From: Paracoccaceae bacterium | GTDB taxonomy: Bacteria > Pseudomonadota > Alphaproteobacteria > Rhodobacterales > Rhodobacteraceae | Reading direction: 5' to 3' | Length of the DNA stretch: 64,000 nt | Assembly: GCA_020637675.1 (NCBI GenBank) | Contig: JACKKD010000002.1 | Location: 992,001-1,056,000 of the forward strand | Part shown: piece after piece, positions 24,852 through 33,283 of the stretch | How the letters are laid out: every line of letters begins with the position of its first letter | Numbering within the stretch: the stretch's first letter is position 1 | Notes under the pieces: model-generated | Database searches by the model: none | What the model saw: only the letters and a program-made list of their open reading frames with translations | What the model was told of the DNA's origin: nothing | Made by a program: the position numbers and the translations under genes

Positions 24852-25736
24852 TCAAGTGACGCGGCGGAATCGCGTCTCGGAACGGATGTTGATCCAGTTC
24901 GCGGCGAAGATGACAGCGCCGCCGACCAGCACGACGGGGTCGAGGGACTCGCCATAAAGTGCCATCCCGACGACGGCGATGAGCGGCAGCCTCAGGAAGT
25001 CGAGCGGGGTCACCACAACGGCGGGCGCGAGTGAAAGCGCCTTCGTCAGGCCGAGATGGGCGAGAAGCCCGGCGAGGCCGAGGATCAGGACCCAGGGCAG
25101 GGTGTCCGGACCCGGCAGCGTGACGTCGCCGTCCCAGCCCGCCGTGATAAGGCCAAGCCCGCTCTGCATCGCCGTGAGCCAGAAGAGGATCGCCATGACC
25201 GGCGTGACGCGGGTGAGCGTCTTGGTGACAAGGGCGGTCGCCGCGAAGGCCACCGCGCTGAGGAGTGCGGCCACGAGTCCGGGCGAGAACCCCGCGAGGG
25301 ATCCTGGCCGTGCGACGACGAGGACCCCGAGGAACCCGATGAGCGCCGAAAGCGCGCGGGCCGGCGTGAGCCGTTCCTTGAGGAACAGCGGCGCGGCCAG
25401 CGCGACCATGACGGGCGATGAGAACTCGAGCGCGAAAAGCTGCGCCAGCGGGATGAGGGCGAGTGCGTAGAGCCAGAGGTTCTGGCCGGCAAAATGCAGG
25501 AGATTCCTGAGCAGGTGCCGTCCGAGATGGCGGGGAGCCAGTGCCGACCTCTGACGTGTCGCCAGCGCCAGCGCCGTCACCACCACCAAGCCGATGATCG
25601 AGCGGTAGAGCATCATCTCGAAAGTGTCGAGTGCGTCGCCGATTTCGCGCCCCGAGACCGCGATCGCGGAAAAGCCCGCGATGGAGTCGAGCATCCAGAG
25701 TGCCGCCGCAACCGGGCGGTGTGGGTTCGGGGCCAT
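24852..25736 (-). CDS. EamA/DMT family transporter
   Basis: 294 residues, 10 predicted membrane helices in two EamA halves. The opening AALWMLDSIAGFSAIAVSGR and the segments YALALIPLAQLFALEFSSPV and WINIRSETRFRR are typical of the group sometimes annotated as S-adenosylmethionine or riboflavin uptake/export relatives. No partner gene gives a substrate. Upstream gap 25737-25955 is shared with the divergent SLAC1-type gene and contains the A/T-rich run TAAACCTCTCTTTT near 25883-25896. Confidence 0.87.
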   Translation of the reverse strand: MAPNPHRPVAAALWMLDSIAGFSAIAVSGREIGDALDTFEMMLYRSIIGLVVVTALALATRQRSALAPRHLGRHLLRNLLHFAGQNLWLYALALIPLAQLFALEFSSPVMVALAAPLFLKERLTPARALSALIGFLGVLVVARPGSLAGFSPGLVAALLSAVAFAATALVTKTLTRVTPVMAILFWLTAMQSGLGLITAGWDGDVTLPGPDTLPWVLILGLAGLLAHLGLTKALSLAPAVVVTPLDFLRLPLIAVVGMALYGESLDPVVLVGGAVIFAANWINIRSETRFRRVT

Positions 25737-25955
25737 GTCCTCTCCGTCCGGGCAGCCTTCCGGCGCGCCCGTCTTGGCCGGTAACCGTGGCGTTGTCCAG
25801 CCGGTTCCCGTCCGGGTGCCGAGCCGGGCGAACGGGGCACCCGACCTGCGGCGGGAAAGTCGCGTCTGCGATAAATCGCCGCTAAACCTCTCTTTTCACT
25901 CGTGGAACGCCGCGGAACGGGGCACATTGCGCGAAAAAGGATCCGAGGCAGCAGC

Positions 25956-26921
25956 ATGGCATTCAAACCACCGGCACCCACTCCACCGGGGCTCTGGCGG
26001 CGGGTACCCCCCGCGATCTTTCCCTCGATCATGGGGCTTTTCGGTCTCGGCCTCGCCTGGCGGCGCGGGGTCGCCGCCTTCGGGCTGCCCGCCGGCATCG
26101 CCGAGACGATCCTCGGGGCCGTCACGCTGCTGTTTCTCTTCGCGCTGGTGGCCTATTCGGCGAAGTTCCTGCGCCGGCCAGCGGTCCTCGTGGAGGAACT
26201 CCGCATCCTGCCAGGCCGTGCCGGGGTGGCGGCGATGCTGCTTTGCCTTTACCTTCTGTCGGTTACCCTGGCGCCCTATGTTCCGGGGGTCGCCCGGACC
26301 CTTCTCTGGTGCAGCCTCGCGCTCCATGGCGCCTTCGTGCTTCTGCTCGTCGGCGTCTTCGTGACCGGTCCGGCCGAACAGCGCCGGGTCAATCCGGTCT
26401 GGCACCTGAGCTTCGTCGGCTTCATCATCAGTGCGCTCCCTGCGGCCGTCTTCGAGGAGTACCTGACGGCGCTCGGTCTCTTCGTCGCGACGGTCTTGAT
26501 CGCAGCGTTCGTCTGGGCGGTGAGCGCCGAGCAACTGGTCAAGGAGACGGTGCCGGCGCCGCTGCGCCCGCTTCTCGCGATCCACCTCGCGCCGGTCGCG
26601 CTCTTCGGCCAGGTTGCGCAGGCGCTGGAACTGCAGGCGGTCGCGCTTGGCTGTGCCGGGGTCGCGGGACTCCTGCTCTTGTGGTTCACCGCGCGGGCGC
26701 GCTGGCTGACGGAGGCCGGCTTCTCGGCGCTCTGGGGAGCCTTCACCTTCCCGCTTGCCGCCACCGCCGGACTCTGGCTCGGCCTTGGCGGCATCTGGCG
26801 GCTGCCGGGCGGCGTGGCGCTCGTCGCGGCGACGCTGGTGACGCTGCCGATCGCCTGGAAGGTCGTGCAGTCCTGGACCCGCGGGCAGCTTGCCATCAAG
26901 ACCAACGCTGCCACCGCCTAG
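25956..26921 (+). CDS. TehA/SLAC1 family (TDT) membrane protein
   Basis: 321 residues, about 10 hydrophobic helices, starting IFPSIMGLFGLGLAWRRG, the conserved first helix of the tellurite-resistance/dicarboxylate transporter (SLAC1) family. These proteins are anion channels or transporters. The central gating Phe cannot be placed by eye. GAGG lies 8 bases before ATG 25956. Its stop TAG and the stop of the convergent amidotransferase share the four-base palindrome CTAG, so the genes overlap tail to tail. Confidence 0.8.
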   Translation: MAFKPPAPTPPGLWRRVPPAIFPSIMGLFGLGLAWRRGVAAFGLPAGIAETILGAVTLLFLFALVAYSAKFLRRPAVLVEELRILPGRAGVAAMLLCLYLLSVTLAPYVPGVARTLLWCSLALHGAFVLLLVGVFVTGPAEQRRVNPVWHLSFVGFIISALPAAVFEEYLTALGLFVATVLIAAFVWAVSAEQLVKETVPAPLRPLLAIHLAPVALFGQVAQALELQAVALGCAGVAGLLLLWFTARARWLTEAGFSALWGAFTFPLAATAGLWLGLGGIWRLPGGVALVAATLVTLPIAWKVVQSWTRGQLAIKTNAATA

Positions 26922-27616
26922 ATCAGCCCCACCCAGGCGCGGGCGAGGGCGAGGCCGGCCGCGTCGGCCAAGGGTCCGTGGCGCGCGGCCTCCCCGGCAT
27001 GGGCGGCACCCCAGCCCGGTTGCATCCGTTCCGCGGCGGCGCCGAACTGATCCGTCCAGGCCGCAACCACCGTGCGGTCGGCCTCGAAATGGAACTGCGT
27101 GCCGTAGGCGGCGCGACCGAGCCGGAACGCCTGGTGCGCGACCGTGCCGTTCTCTGCCAGATGGACCGCGCCCTCTGGCAGGGTGAAGGTGTCGCTGTGC
27201 CACTGGAACGTGCGGAACCGGTCGCCCGCCGCGGCGACCAGCGGGTCGGCGCGGCCTGCCGCCGTCGCGCGGACCTCGCGCCAGCCGAATTCGGGCGCGG
27301 TGCCGAGGAGGTTGGCCGCGCCAAACGCGCGGGCGAGGATCTGCGAACCGAGACAGATGCCGAGAACGGCGCGGTCGGCCTCTGCCCAGATCCGCATTGT
27401 CCGGGCGAGCGCGGGAAGGTAGGGATGCGCCGCGTCGTCGATGGCCGACTGTTCGCCCCCGAGCACGACGAGTGCGTCCTCGGCGGCAAGGTCTCGGGGC
27501 AGGTTGCCGTCGCGGTAGGGACGGTACATGACGATTTCTGCCCCGGCTTCGCGCAGCGCCACGCCCACCTGGCCGAGCGCGGTGTTGACCATGTTCTCGA
27601 CGACGGCGACGCGCAT
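26918..27616 (-). CDS. class I glutamine amidotransferase (GATase1)
   Basis: 232 residues, a stand-alone GATase1 domain. The nucleophile elbow GICLGSQ has Cys88; the His-Glu of the triad is in TQFHFEAD; QWHSDTF is also typical of the GMP-synthase-like subgroup. It hydrolyses glutamine or a gamma-glutamyl compound, and no synthetase partner is fused. GAGG is located 6 bases before ATG 27616. The neighbouring guaB is divergent (158 bases), suggesting but not proving a purine link. Confidence 0.88.
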   Translation of the reverse strand: MRVAVVENMVNTALGQVGVALREAGAEIVMYRPYRDGNLPRDLAAEDALVVLGGEQSAIDDAAHPYLPALARTMRIWAEADRAVLGICLGSQILARAFGAANLLGTAPEFGWREVRATAAGRADPLVAAAGDRFRTFQWHSDTFTLPEGAVHLAENGTVAHQAFRLGRAAYGTQFHFEADRTVVAAWTDQFGAAAERMQPGWGAAHAGEAARHGPLADAAGLALARAWVGLI

Positions 27617-27774
27617 GGGGTCCTCTGGCGCTGATGATTCCGGGCCGCGATTGAGCATGGAAGCGGGCGGGCGCGCAAGAGAGGGGCCCGGGCCGCGCAG
27701 ATTGGGCCTTGCCATTGTGGCCCGCCCGTGAAACAGGGGAGCGCCAAACGAAAACTCCCCCCGAGAGGTGTTCC

Positions 27775-29223
27775 ATGGAGATTCGCGAGGCGCTGACCTT
27801 CGATGACGTTCTGCTCGTTCCGGCCGCCTCCAACGTGTTGCCGTCGGCCGCCGACACCTCGACATTCGTGACGAAACAGGTCCGCATGAACATCCCGCTC
27901 CTGTCCTCGGCGATGGACACGGTGACCGAGGCGCGGATGGCCATCGCCATGGCTCAGGCGGGCGGCATCGGCGTCATCCACCGCAACCTCGGGATCGAGG
28001 AGCAGGCGGCGCAGGTGAGCCGCGTGAAGCGGTTCGAAAGCGGCATCGTCTACAACCCGATCACGCTGACGCCCGACCAGACGCTGGCCGACGCCAAGGC
28101 GTTGCAGGAGCGGTACAACGTCACCGGTTTCCCGGTCGTGGACGGTGATGGCCGTGTCGTGGGGATTGTCACCAACCGTGACATGCGGTTCGCCTCGGAT
28201 GACAGGACCCCGGTCCGGGTGATGATGACGGCAGATCACCTCGCCGTGCTGAACGAACCGGCCGATCTCGACGAGGCCAAGTCGCTGATGAAGGCGCGGC
28301 GGATCGAAAAGCTCCTCGTGACGGACGGGCAGGGCAAGCTGACCGGACTGCTCACGCTCAAGGACACAGAGAAGGCGGTGCTGAACCCGCATGCCTGCAA
28401 GGACGAGCTTGGCCGCCTGCGGGTGGCGGCGGCCTCGACCGTCGGGGACGAGGGGTTCGAGCGGAGCCGGGCGCTGATCGACGCCGGCGTGGACATGGTG
28501 GTGATCGACACCGCACATGGCCACAGCGAGGGCGTGGCGCGGGCGGTGGAGCGGATCAAGGCGCTGTCGAACGCGGTCCAGGTGGTGGCCGGCAACGTGG
28601 CGACGGCCGAGGCGACGCGGGCGCTGATCGCGGCGGGGGCGGATGCGGTGAAGGTCGGGATCGGCCCGGGCTCGATCTGCACCACGCGGATCGTCGCCGG
28701 CGTCGGCGTGCCGCAACTGACGGCGATCATGGACGCGGCCGGGGCGGCGGGCGAGGTGCCGGTGATCGCCGATGGCGGCATCAAGTATTCCGGGGACTTC
28801 GCCAAGGCCATCGCGGCAGGCGCCTCCTGCGCCATGGTCGGCTCGGCTATCGCGGGCACCGATGAAAGCCCGGGCGAGGTGATCCTCTACCAGGGCCGCA
28901 GCTTCAAGAGCTATCGCGGCATGGGATCGCTCGGCGCAATGGCGCGCGGCTCGGCAGACCGCTACTTCCAGAAGGACGCGGCCTCCGACAAGCTGGTGCC
29001 CGAGGGGATCGAGGGCCAGGTGCCCTACAAGGGCACGGCGCAGGCGGTGATCCACCAGCTCGTCGGCGGTCTCAGGGCCGCGATGGGCTACACCGGCAAC
29101 CGCACCGTGGCGGAGATGCGCAGGAACTGCCGCTTCGTGAAGATCACCGGCGCGGGGCTGGCCGAAAGCCACGTTCACGACGTGCAGATCACCCGCGAAA
29201 GCCCGAACTACAGATTGGGGTGA
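27775..29223 (+). CDS. guaB: IMP dehydrogenase
   Basis: 482 residues, full length. It oxidises IMP to XMP with NAD, the committed step to GMP. Catalytic Cys302 is in GPGSICTTR; the flap and Arg/Tyr region is GMGSLGAMARGS with DRYFQ; two CBS domains sit at about residues 95-200 (FPVVDGDGRVVGIVTNRDM, LLVTDGQGKLTGLLT). The monovalent-cation loop GIGPGS is intact. ATG 27775 has GAGAGG 7 bases before it. It is monocistronic with a strong hairpin after the stop. Confidence 0.97.
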   Translation: MEIREALTFDDVLLVPAASNVLPSAADTSTFVTKQVRMNIPLLSSAMDTVTEARMAIAMAQAGGIGVIHRNLGIEEQAAQVSRVKRFESGIVYNPITLTPDQTLADAKALQERYNVTGFPVVDGDGRVVGIVTNRDMRFASDDRTPVRVMMTADHLAVLNEPADLDEAKSLMKARRIEKLLVTDGQGKLTGLLTLKDTEKAVLNPHACKDELGRLRVAAASTVGDEGFERSRALIDAGVDMVVIDTAHGHSEGVARAVERIKALSNAVQVVAGNVATAEATRALIAAGADAVKVGIGPGSICTTRIVAGVGVPQLTAIMDAAGAAGEVPVIADGGIKYSGDFAKAIAAGASCAMVGSAIAGTDESPGEVILYQGRSFKSYRGMGSLGAMARGSADRYFQKDAASDKLVPEGIEGQVPYKGTAQAVIHQLVGGLRAAMGYTGNRTVAEMRRNCRFVKITGAGLAESHVHDVQITRESPNYRLG

Positions 29224-29305
29224 GGCGCGCCCGGACGGACTTCCGGTGGAAGTCCGTCAGCGCCGAACGCCCGGAGCGCCAGCGGAGGGCCGGGGTGAGG
29301 CGCGC
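29217..29305 (+). repeat. 14-base direct repeat flanking the guaB terminator
   Basis: GGGGTGAGGCGCGC occurs at 29217-29230, spanning the guaB stop codon, and again at 29292-29305. The 75-base unit between copies contains the terminator. This may be the trace of a short duplication; no mobile element is associated. Confidence 0.5.
29234..29258 (+). terminator. guaB terminator
   Basis: Perfect 11-bp stem GACGGACTTCC / GGAAGTCCGTC with a 3-base loop GGT, 10 bases after the guaB stop. No T-tract follows. Confidence 0.8.
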
Positions 29306-29355
29306 GCGGGGGCGGACCGGGTGGGACCGGCAACCCTGCCCGTCCTGCGGGGCGC

Positions 29356-30375
29356 CTATCCGCCGAAACCCTTGAGGAAGCTCGTGAGGTTCGCGCCGAG
29401 CGCGGGCTGGAGGTAGCCGCCCTCCTGCACGATGACGGAGGGCAGGCCGAGCCCGGCGATGGCGCCGGCGATCCGGGCGAAGCCCGGTGTCGTCACCCGG
29501 AAGCCCTGGAAGGGGTCGCCCTCGTGTGCGTCGAGACCAAGCGCCACGACAAGCGCATCGGTCCCGAAGGCGCGGATACGGGCAAGGGCGATGTCGAGGG
29601 CTTCCAGATAGGAAGCGTCGTCGGTGCCGCGCGGCAGGGCGAGGTTGAGGTTGTAGCCGAGCCCGGCACCCGTCCCGCGTTCCTCCGCATGACCCCAGAA
29701 GAAGGGGTAGAACCGCGCCGGGTCGGCATGGATCGAGACCGTCAGAACGTCGGCCCGCGCGTAGAAGATGCCCTGCGTGCCGTTGCCATGGTGGACGTCC
29801 ACGTCCAGTATCGCGGGCCGCCGGCCCGCCCTCAGCATCGCCTCGGCGGCGATGGCAGAGTTGTTGAGGAAGCAGAAGCCCCCGGCGAGGTCGCCGAAAG
29901 CATGGTGGCCGGGCGGGCGGCAGAGCGCATAGGCCGCGCGCTCGCCCGCAAGCACGACGTCGGCGGCGGTGAGCGCCGCCTGCGCCGACCAGTAGGCCGC
30001 GTCCCAGGTGCCGGCGGCGATCGGGCAGGCGGTGTCCGCCTGGTGGAACCCGGCCTGGCCGACGGCCGAGCGCGGGTAGGAGGCGGTTCGGCGGTCGGGA
30101 TGGATGTTCGGGATCACCTCGTCGGCCGCGCCCGCGATCCGGCTCCAGCGGGTGTGGATCGTCTGCAGGAATACGAGGTATTCCGGCGAATGCAGCGCGG
30201 CGAGCGGCCCCGGACCGTGATCGGTGGGGGCCGCGAAGGTGCAGCCCGCGGCCTCCGCCCCCGCCCTCAGCGCCTCGATCCGCGCGGGCTGCTCGGGGTT
30301 CGGCAGGCGGGTGCCGTTGACCATGAACATCTTCGGGTCATGCGCCCGCTGGCGGTCGTCGAAGAAGGCTTTCAT
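29356..30375 (-). CDS. histone deacetylase family protein, acetylpolyamine amidohydrolase-like
   Basis: 339 residues. Zinc-dependent deacetylase fold: His157-His158 in RPPGHHAFG, metal ligands Asp193 and His195 in ILDVDVHHGNG, the third Asp in LGLDAHEGDP, and the GGY loop (QEGGYLQPALG) with its Tyr. The N-terminal MKAFFDDRQRAHDPK, the NPEQPARIEAL loop and the TRWSRIAG segment recall acetylpolyamine deacetylases of the AphA group. It is the last gene of a minus-strand operon and overlaps the GNAT gene by 4 bases (ATGA). A terminator is not obvious. Context suggests deacetylation of an acetylated amine intermediate. Confidence 0.88.
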   Translation of the reverse strand: MKAFFDDRQRAHDPKMFMVNGTRLPNPEQPARIEALRAGAEAAGCTFAAPTDHGPGPLAALHSPEYLVFLQTIHTRWSRIAGAADEVIPNIHPDRRTASYPRSAVGQAGFHQADTACPIAAGTWDAAYWSAQAALTAADVVLAGERAAYALCRPPGHHAFGDLAGGFCFLNNSAIAAEAMLRAGRRPAILDVDVHHGNGTQGIFYARADVLTVSIHADPARFYPFFWGHAEERGTGAGLGYNLNLALPRGTDDASYLEALDIALARIRAFGTDALVVALGLDAHEGDPFQGFRVTTPGFARIAGAIAGLGLPSVIVQEGGYLQPALGANLTSFLKGFGG

Positions 30376-30854
30376 CCCGTTTCTCCAATACGGTCGAGGG
30401 CCGCTCCCGCGACCAGGAGCGAGGTCTCGCCCGGGTGCGGGGCGAAGCCGAGTCCGCGATAGAAGGCCAGCGCGCGGACATTGTCTTCGTGGACCGCGAG
30501 CCGGAGGAACCCCGCGCCCCAGAGCGCCCGCGCCTCGTCGCGGACGGCGGTGAGAAGCCGCGCCCCGAGCCCCGCGCCGCGTGCCGACGCCGCCACCCAG
30601 AGGTCGGAGACATAGGCGCCCGGAACGCCGCGCGTCGTCGAATAGAGGGGTGAGAAGACCGCCGCGCCGACCGCGCTGCCGCCCCTGAGGGCGAGGAGCG
30701 CCCGGAAGGCGGGTGCGGTTCCGAAGCCCGCCGCCCGCAGGTCCTCTGCCGTCGCCCGGTGGGTGTCGCCGAGGTCGGCCGAGAGGGCGCGCAGCGCCGC
30801 ATCGAGCAGGTCCACGTCCTCGACCCTGGCCGGGCGGATCGCGATCCCGTCCAT
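30372..30854 (-). CDS. GNAT family N-acetyltransferase
   Basis: 160 residues, one GNAT domain. IRPARVEDVDLL opens the fold, the acetyl-CoA pyrophosphate loop is RGAGLGARLL (R/Q-x-x-G-x-G/A), and the C-terminal strand VHEDNVRALAFYRGLGF is complete. It acetylates an amino group, probably of a small molecule. It shares one base with the stop of the BKACE gene (TGATG) and overlaps the deacetylase gene by 4 bases, so acetyltransferase and deacetylase are made together. Substrate unknown. Confidence 0.87.
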   Translation of the reverse strand: MDGIAIRPARVEDVDLLDAALRALSADLGDTHRATAEDLRAAGFGTAPAFRALLALRGGSAVGAAVFSPLYSTTRGVPGAYVSDLWVAASARGAGLGARLLTAVRDEARALWGAGFLRLAVHEDNVRALAFYRGLGFAPHPGETSLLVAGAALDRIGETG

Positions 30855-31780
30855 CAGAACCCCACCCCCGCCGCGCCCTTCAGCCCGAGCATCGCCCGCG
30901 CCTCGTCCGGGGTGGCGAGCACGCGCCCGAGCGCCTCGACGATGCCGCGGACCTTCTGCACCTGTTCGGCGTTCGACCGGGCGAGCTGGCCCCTGGCGAT
31001 GTAGAGGTTGTCCTCGAGCCCGACCCGGACATGGCCGCCCATCGCCGCTGCCTTCTCGGCCAGAGGCATCTGCTGGCGGCCCGCCGCCAGGACGGAGAAA
31101 AGGTAGTCGTCGCCGAAGAGCCGGTCTGCCGTGGCCTTCAGATGCTCCAGATGCTCGGGCTCGGCCGCGATGCCGCCGAGGACGCCCATGACGAACTGGA
31201 TGAAGATCGGCGCCCGAACCAGCCCGCGGTCGGCGAAGTGCCTGAGCATGTTGAGATGCCCGACGTCGTAGCACTCGAACTCGAAGCGCGCGCCGCGCTC
31301 CTCGCCCATGCGCCGCAACACGCCCTCGATGTCGCGGGGCGTGTTCTTGAAGACGAGGTCGTCAGAGGTCCGCAGGAACGGCTCCTCCCAGTCATGAAGC
31401 CACTCGGTTCGCTTGCCCAGCATCGGGTAGAGCGCGAAGTTCATCGTCCCCATGTTCAGCGAACACATCTCGGGCCGGAGGGCCAGCGGTGCGGCGAGGC
31501 GCTGGTCGAGCGTCATGGTCGCGCTGCCGCCGGTCGTCAGGTTCACCACGGCGTCGCAGGCCGCACGGATCTGCGGCAGGAAGCCCATGTAGTGATCGAG
31601 CGCGGCCGAGGGCCGCCCGGTCGCCGGGTCGCGGGCGTGCAGGTGCAGGATCGCCGCCCCGGCCTTTGCCGCCTCGATCGCCTGGGCCGCGATCTCCCCG
31701 CCGGTCACCGGCAGGTGGGGCGACATCGAGGGCGTGTGGATGGAGCCGGTGACGGCGCAGGTGACGATGATCTTCGACAT
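30854..31780 (-). CDS. beta-keto acid cleavage enzyme (BKACE, DUF849)
   Basis: 308 residues. This family condenses a beta-keto acid with acetyl-CoA and splits it to acetoacetate plus a new acyl-CoA; founding members act on 3-keto-5-aminohexanoate, others on dehydrocarnitine. The zinc His46 and His48 are in ILHLHARDP; other marks are NLTTGGSATM, LNMGTMNF, FECYDVGHL and GGHVRVGLEDN. It starts 3 bases after the aminotransferase stop. The substrate-selecting residues cannot be read with certainty. The aminotransferase upstream suggests the beta-keto acid is made by transamination. Confidence 0.9.
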   Translation of the reverse strand: MSKIIVTCAVTGSIHTPSMSPHLPVTGGEIAAQAIEAAKAGAAILHLHARDPATGRPSAALDHYMGFLPQIRAACDAVVNLTTGGSATMTLDQRLAAPLALRPEMCSLNMGTMNFALYPMLGKRTEWLHDWEEPFLRTSDDLVFKNTPRDIEGVLRRMGEERGARFEFECYDVGHLNMLRHFADRGLVRAPIFIQFVMGVLGGIAAEPEHLEHLKATADRLFGDDYLFSVLAAGRQQMPLAEKAAAMGGHVRVGLEDNLYIARGQLARSNAEQVQKVRGIVEALGRVLATPDEARAMLGLKGAAGVGF

Positions 31781-31783
31781 CGG

Positions 31784-33133
31784 TCAGGCCGGGACTGCGA
31801 GCGCGGGGGCGATCTGGGCCGCGAACCGGTCGAGCGCCGTTGTCAGCTTTTCCATGATCTCTTCGACCTGCGCCTCGGTGGTGATCATCGGCGGGCAGAC
31901 GAGGAAATGGTCGCCCTCAATCCCGTCGCGGGTGCGGCGGGAGTAGATGATCAGCCCCTCCTCGTAGGCGCGTTCGACAAGCTCGACATGGGCGTTGAGT
32001 CCCTTCGGCAATGGCCGCATGGTCTGGCGGTCGGCGACCAGCTCGAAGGCGAGGAGCAGGCCCTTGCCGCGCACGTCGCCGATGAAGGGATGCCGCTGCT
32101 TGAGGGCCTCGAGCCGAACCTTCAGGTGGTCGCCGGTGCGGGCGGCATTAGCCATCAAGCCGCCGGCCTCGATCTCCTCGATCACGGCGAGGCCGGCGGC
32201 GCAGGCGAGCGGGTTTCCCGCATAGGTATGGCCATGCATGAAGCCGCCGGCCTTAAGCACCGGCTCCACAAGCCGGTCATGCGCGATCATCGCGCCCAAG
32301 GGCGCATAGCCCGCGCCGAACCCCTTCGACATCGCGATGATGTCGGGGGCCACGCCCCAGTGGTCGGCGCCGAGGAAGAGCCCGGTGCGCCCGCCGCCCG
32401 ACATCACCTCGTCATGGATGAGAAGCACGCCGTGGCGGTCGCATATCTCGCGCACCGCGGCCATGTAGCCCGCGGGCGGGACGAGCGCGCCGGTGGAGGC
32501 GCCGCCGACCGGCTCGTGGATGAAGGCAAGCACCGTCTCGGGCCCTTCCGCGACGATCTTCGCCTCCAGCATCGCGGCATAATGCGCGCCCGTCGCCGGA
32601 TCGTCGGGGTCGAGCCCGTCGAGATAGGCGCGGGGCGCGGGGATTTTCGGCATCGCCTGCAGCATCGGCGCGAAGGGCGCCGTCAGCGGCGTGTAGGACG
32701 TCAGCGCGAGCGCACCGAGGGTGGCGCCGTGGTAGGAGGGCGCGCGCGAGATCACCTTCCAGCGCGACCCCTGGCCCACCGTCACCGCATACTGGCGGGC
32801 GAGCTTGATCGCGGCCTCCACCGCCTCGGACCCGCCCGAGACGAAGAAGACCTTTTCCATCCCCCCGGGGCAGAGGCCCGCGACCCTGGCGGCGAGCCGC
32901 TCGCCGGGCTCGGTCTCGAAATGCAGCCGGTAGCCGAAGGTCGCCTTTTCCATCTGCCGCCGCATGGCTTCGAGCACGCGCGGGTTGGAGTGGCCGATGT
33001 TCGACACCATCGCGCCCGAGGACCCGTCGATGTAGCGCTTGCCGTGGACGTCCCAGATATAGATGCCCTCCGCCCGCTCGAGCACGGGGCGCTTCTGGTC
33101 GCTCTGGTAAAAGAGGTGGCTCTTGCCGGTCAT
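31784..33133 (-). CDS. class III (omega-type) aminotransferase
   Basis: 449 residues, PLP fold type I. Lys270 in MSKGFGAGY carries the cofactor, Asp241 in LLIHDEVMSG binds the pyridine nitrogen, and SGGSEAVEAAIKLARQY contains the phosphate-site glycines. The Tyr-His pair in APSYHGATLG stacks on PLP. This class transaminates omega- or beta-amino groups of small acids and amines. It is first in the operon (BKACE, GNAT, deacetylase follow) and divergent from the rsmB-like gene by 150 bases. Product and donor are not identifiable. ATG 33133 is taken because the upstream frame lies opposite rsmB. Confidence 0.92.
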   Translation of the reverse strand: MTGKSHLFYQSDQKRPVLERAEGIYIWDVHGKRYIDGSSGAMVSNIGHSNPRVLEAMRRQMEKATFGYRLHFETEPGERLAARVAGLCPGGMEKVFFVSGGSEAVEAAIKLARQYAVTVGQGSRWKVISRAPSYHGATLGALALTSYTPLTAPFAPMLQAMPKIPAPRAYLDGLDPDDPATGAHYAAMLEAKIVAEGPETVLAFIHEPVGGASTGALVPPAGYMAAVREICDRHGVLLIHDEVMSGGGRTGLFLGADHWGVAPDIIAMSKGFGAGYAPLGAMIAHDRLVEPVLKAGGFMHGHTYAGNPLACAAGLAVIEEIEAGGLMANAARTGDHLKVRLEALKQRHPFIGDVRGKGLLLAFELVADRQTMRPLPKGLNAHVELVERAYEEGLIIYSRRTRDGIEGDHFLVCPPMITTEAQVEEIMEKLTTALDRFAAQIAPALAVPA

Positions 33134-33283
33134 CTCGGCCTCATGTTCAGGGATCGGGGCGAGCCTAGCCGCCCCGCGCGGCGACCGGAAGGGGGTGCGC
33201 GACAGCTTTCCGCGCCGCGCGCGATAGGTTAGCACCGCCGGGGACGGGGCGGCGGGCGCCCGGCACGAGGCGGGAGAGGGGCG

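Noticed and set aside
26923..29178. Very long open frame on the minus strand opposite guaB and the amidotransferase region
   Set aside because: Its product has no domain, is rich in Arg/Ala/His and Asp, and lies antisense to the clear guaB gene; high G+C makes long shadow frames common.
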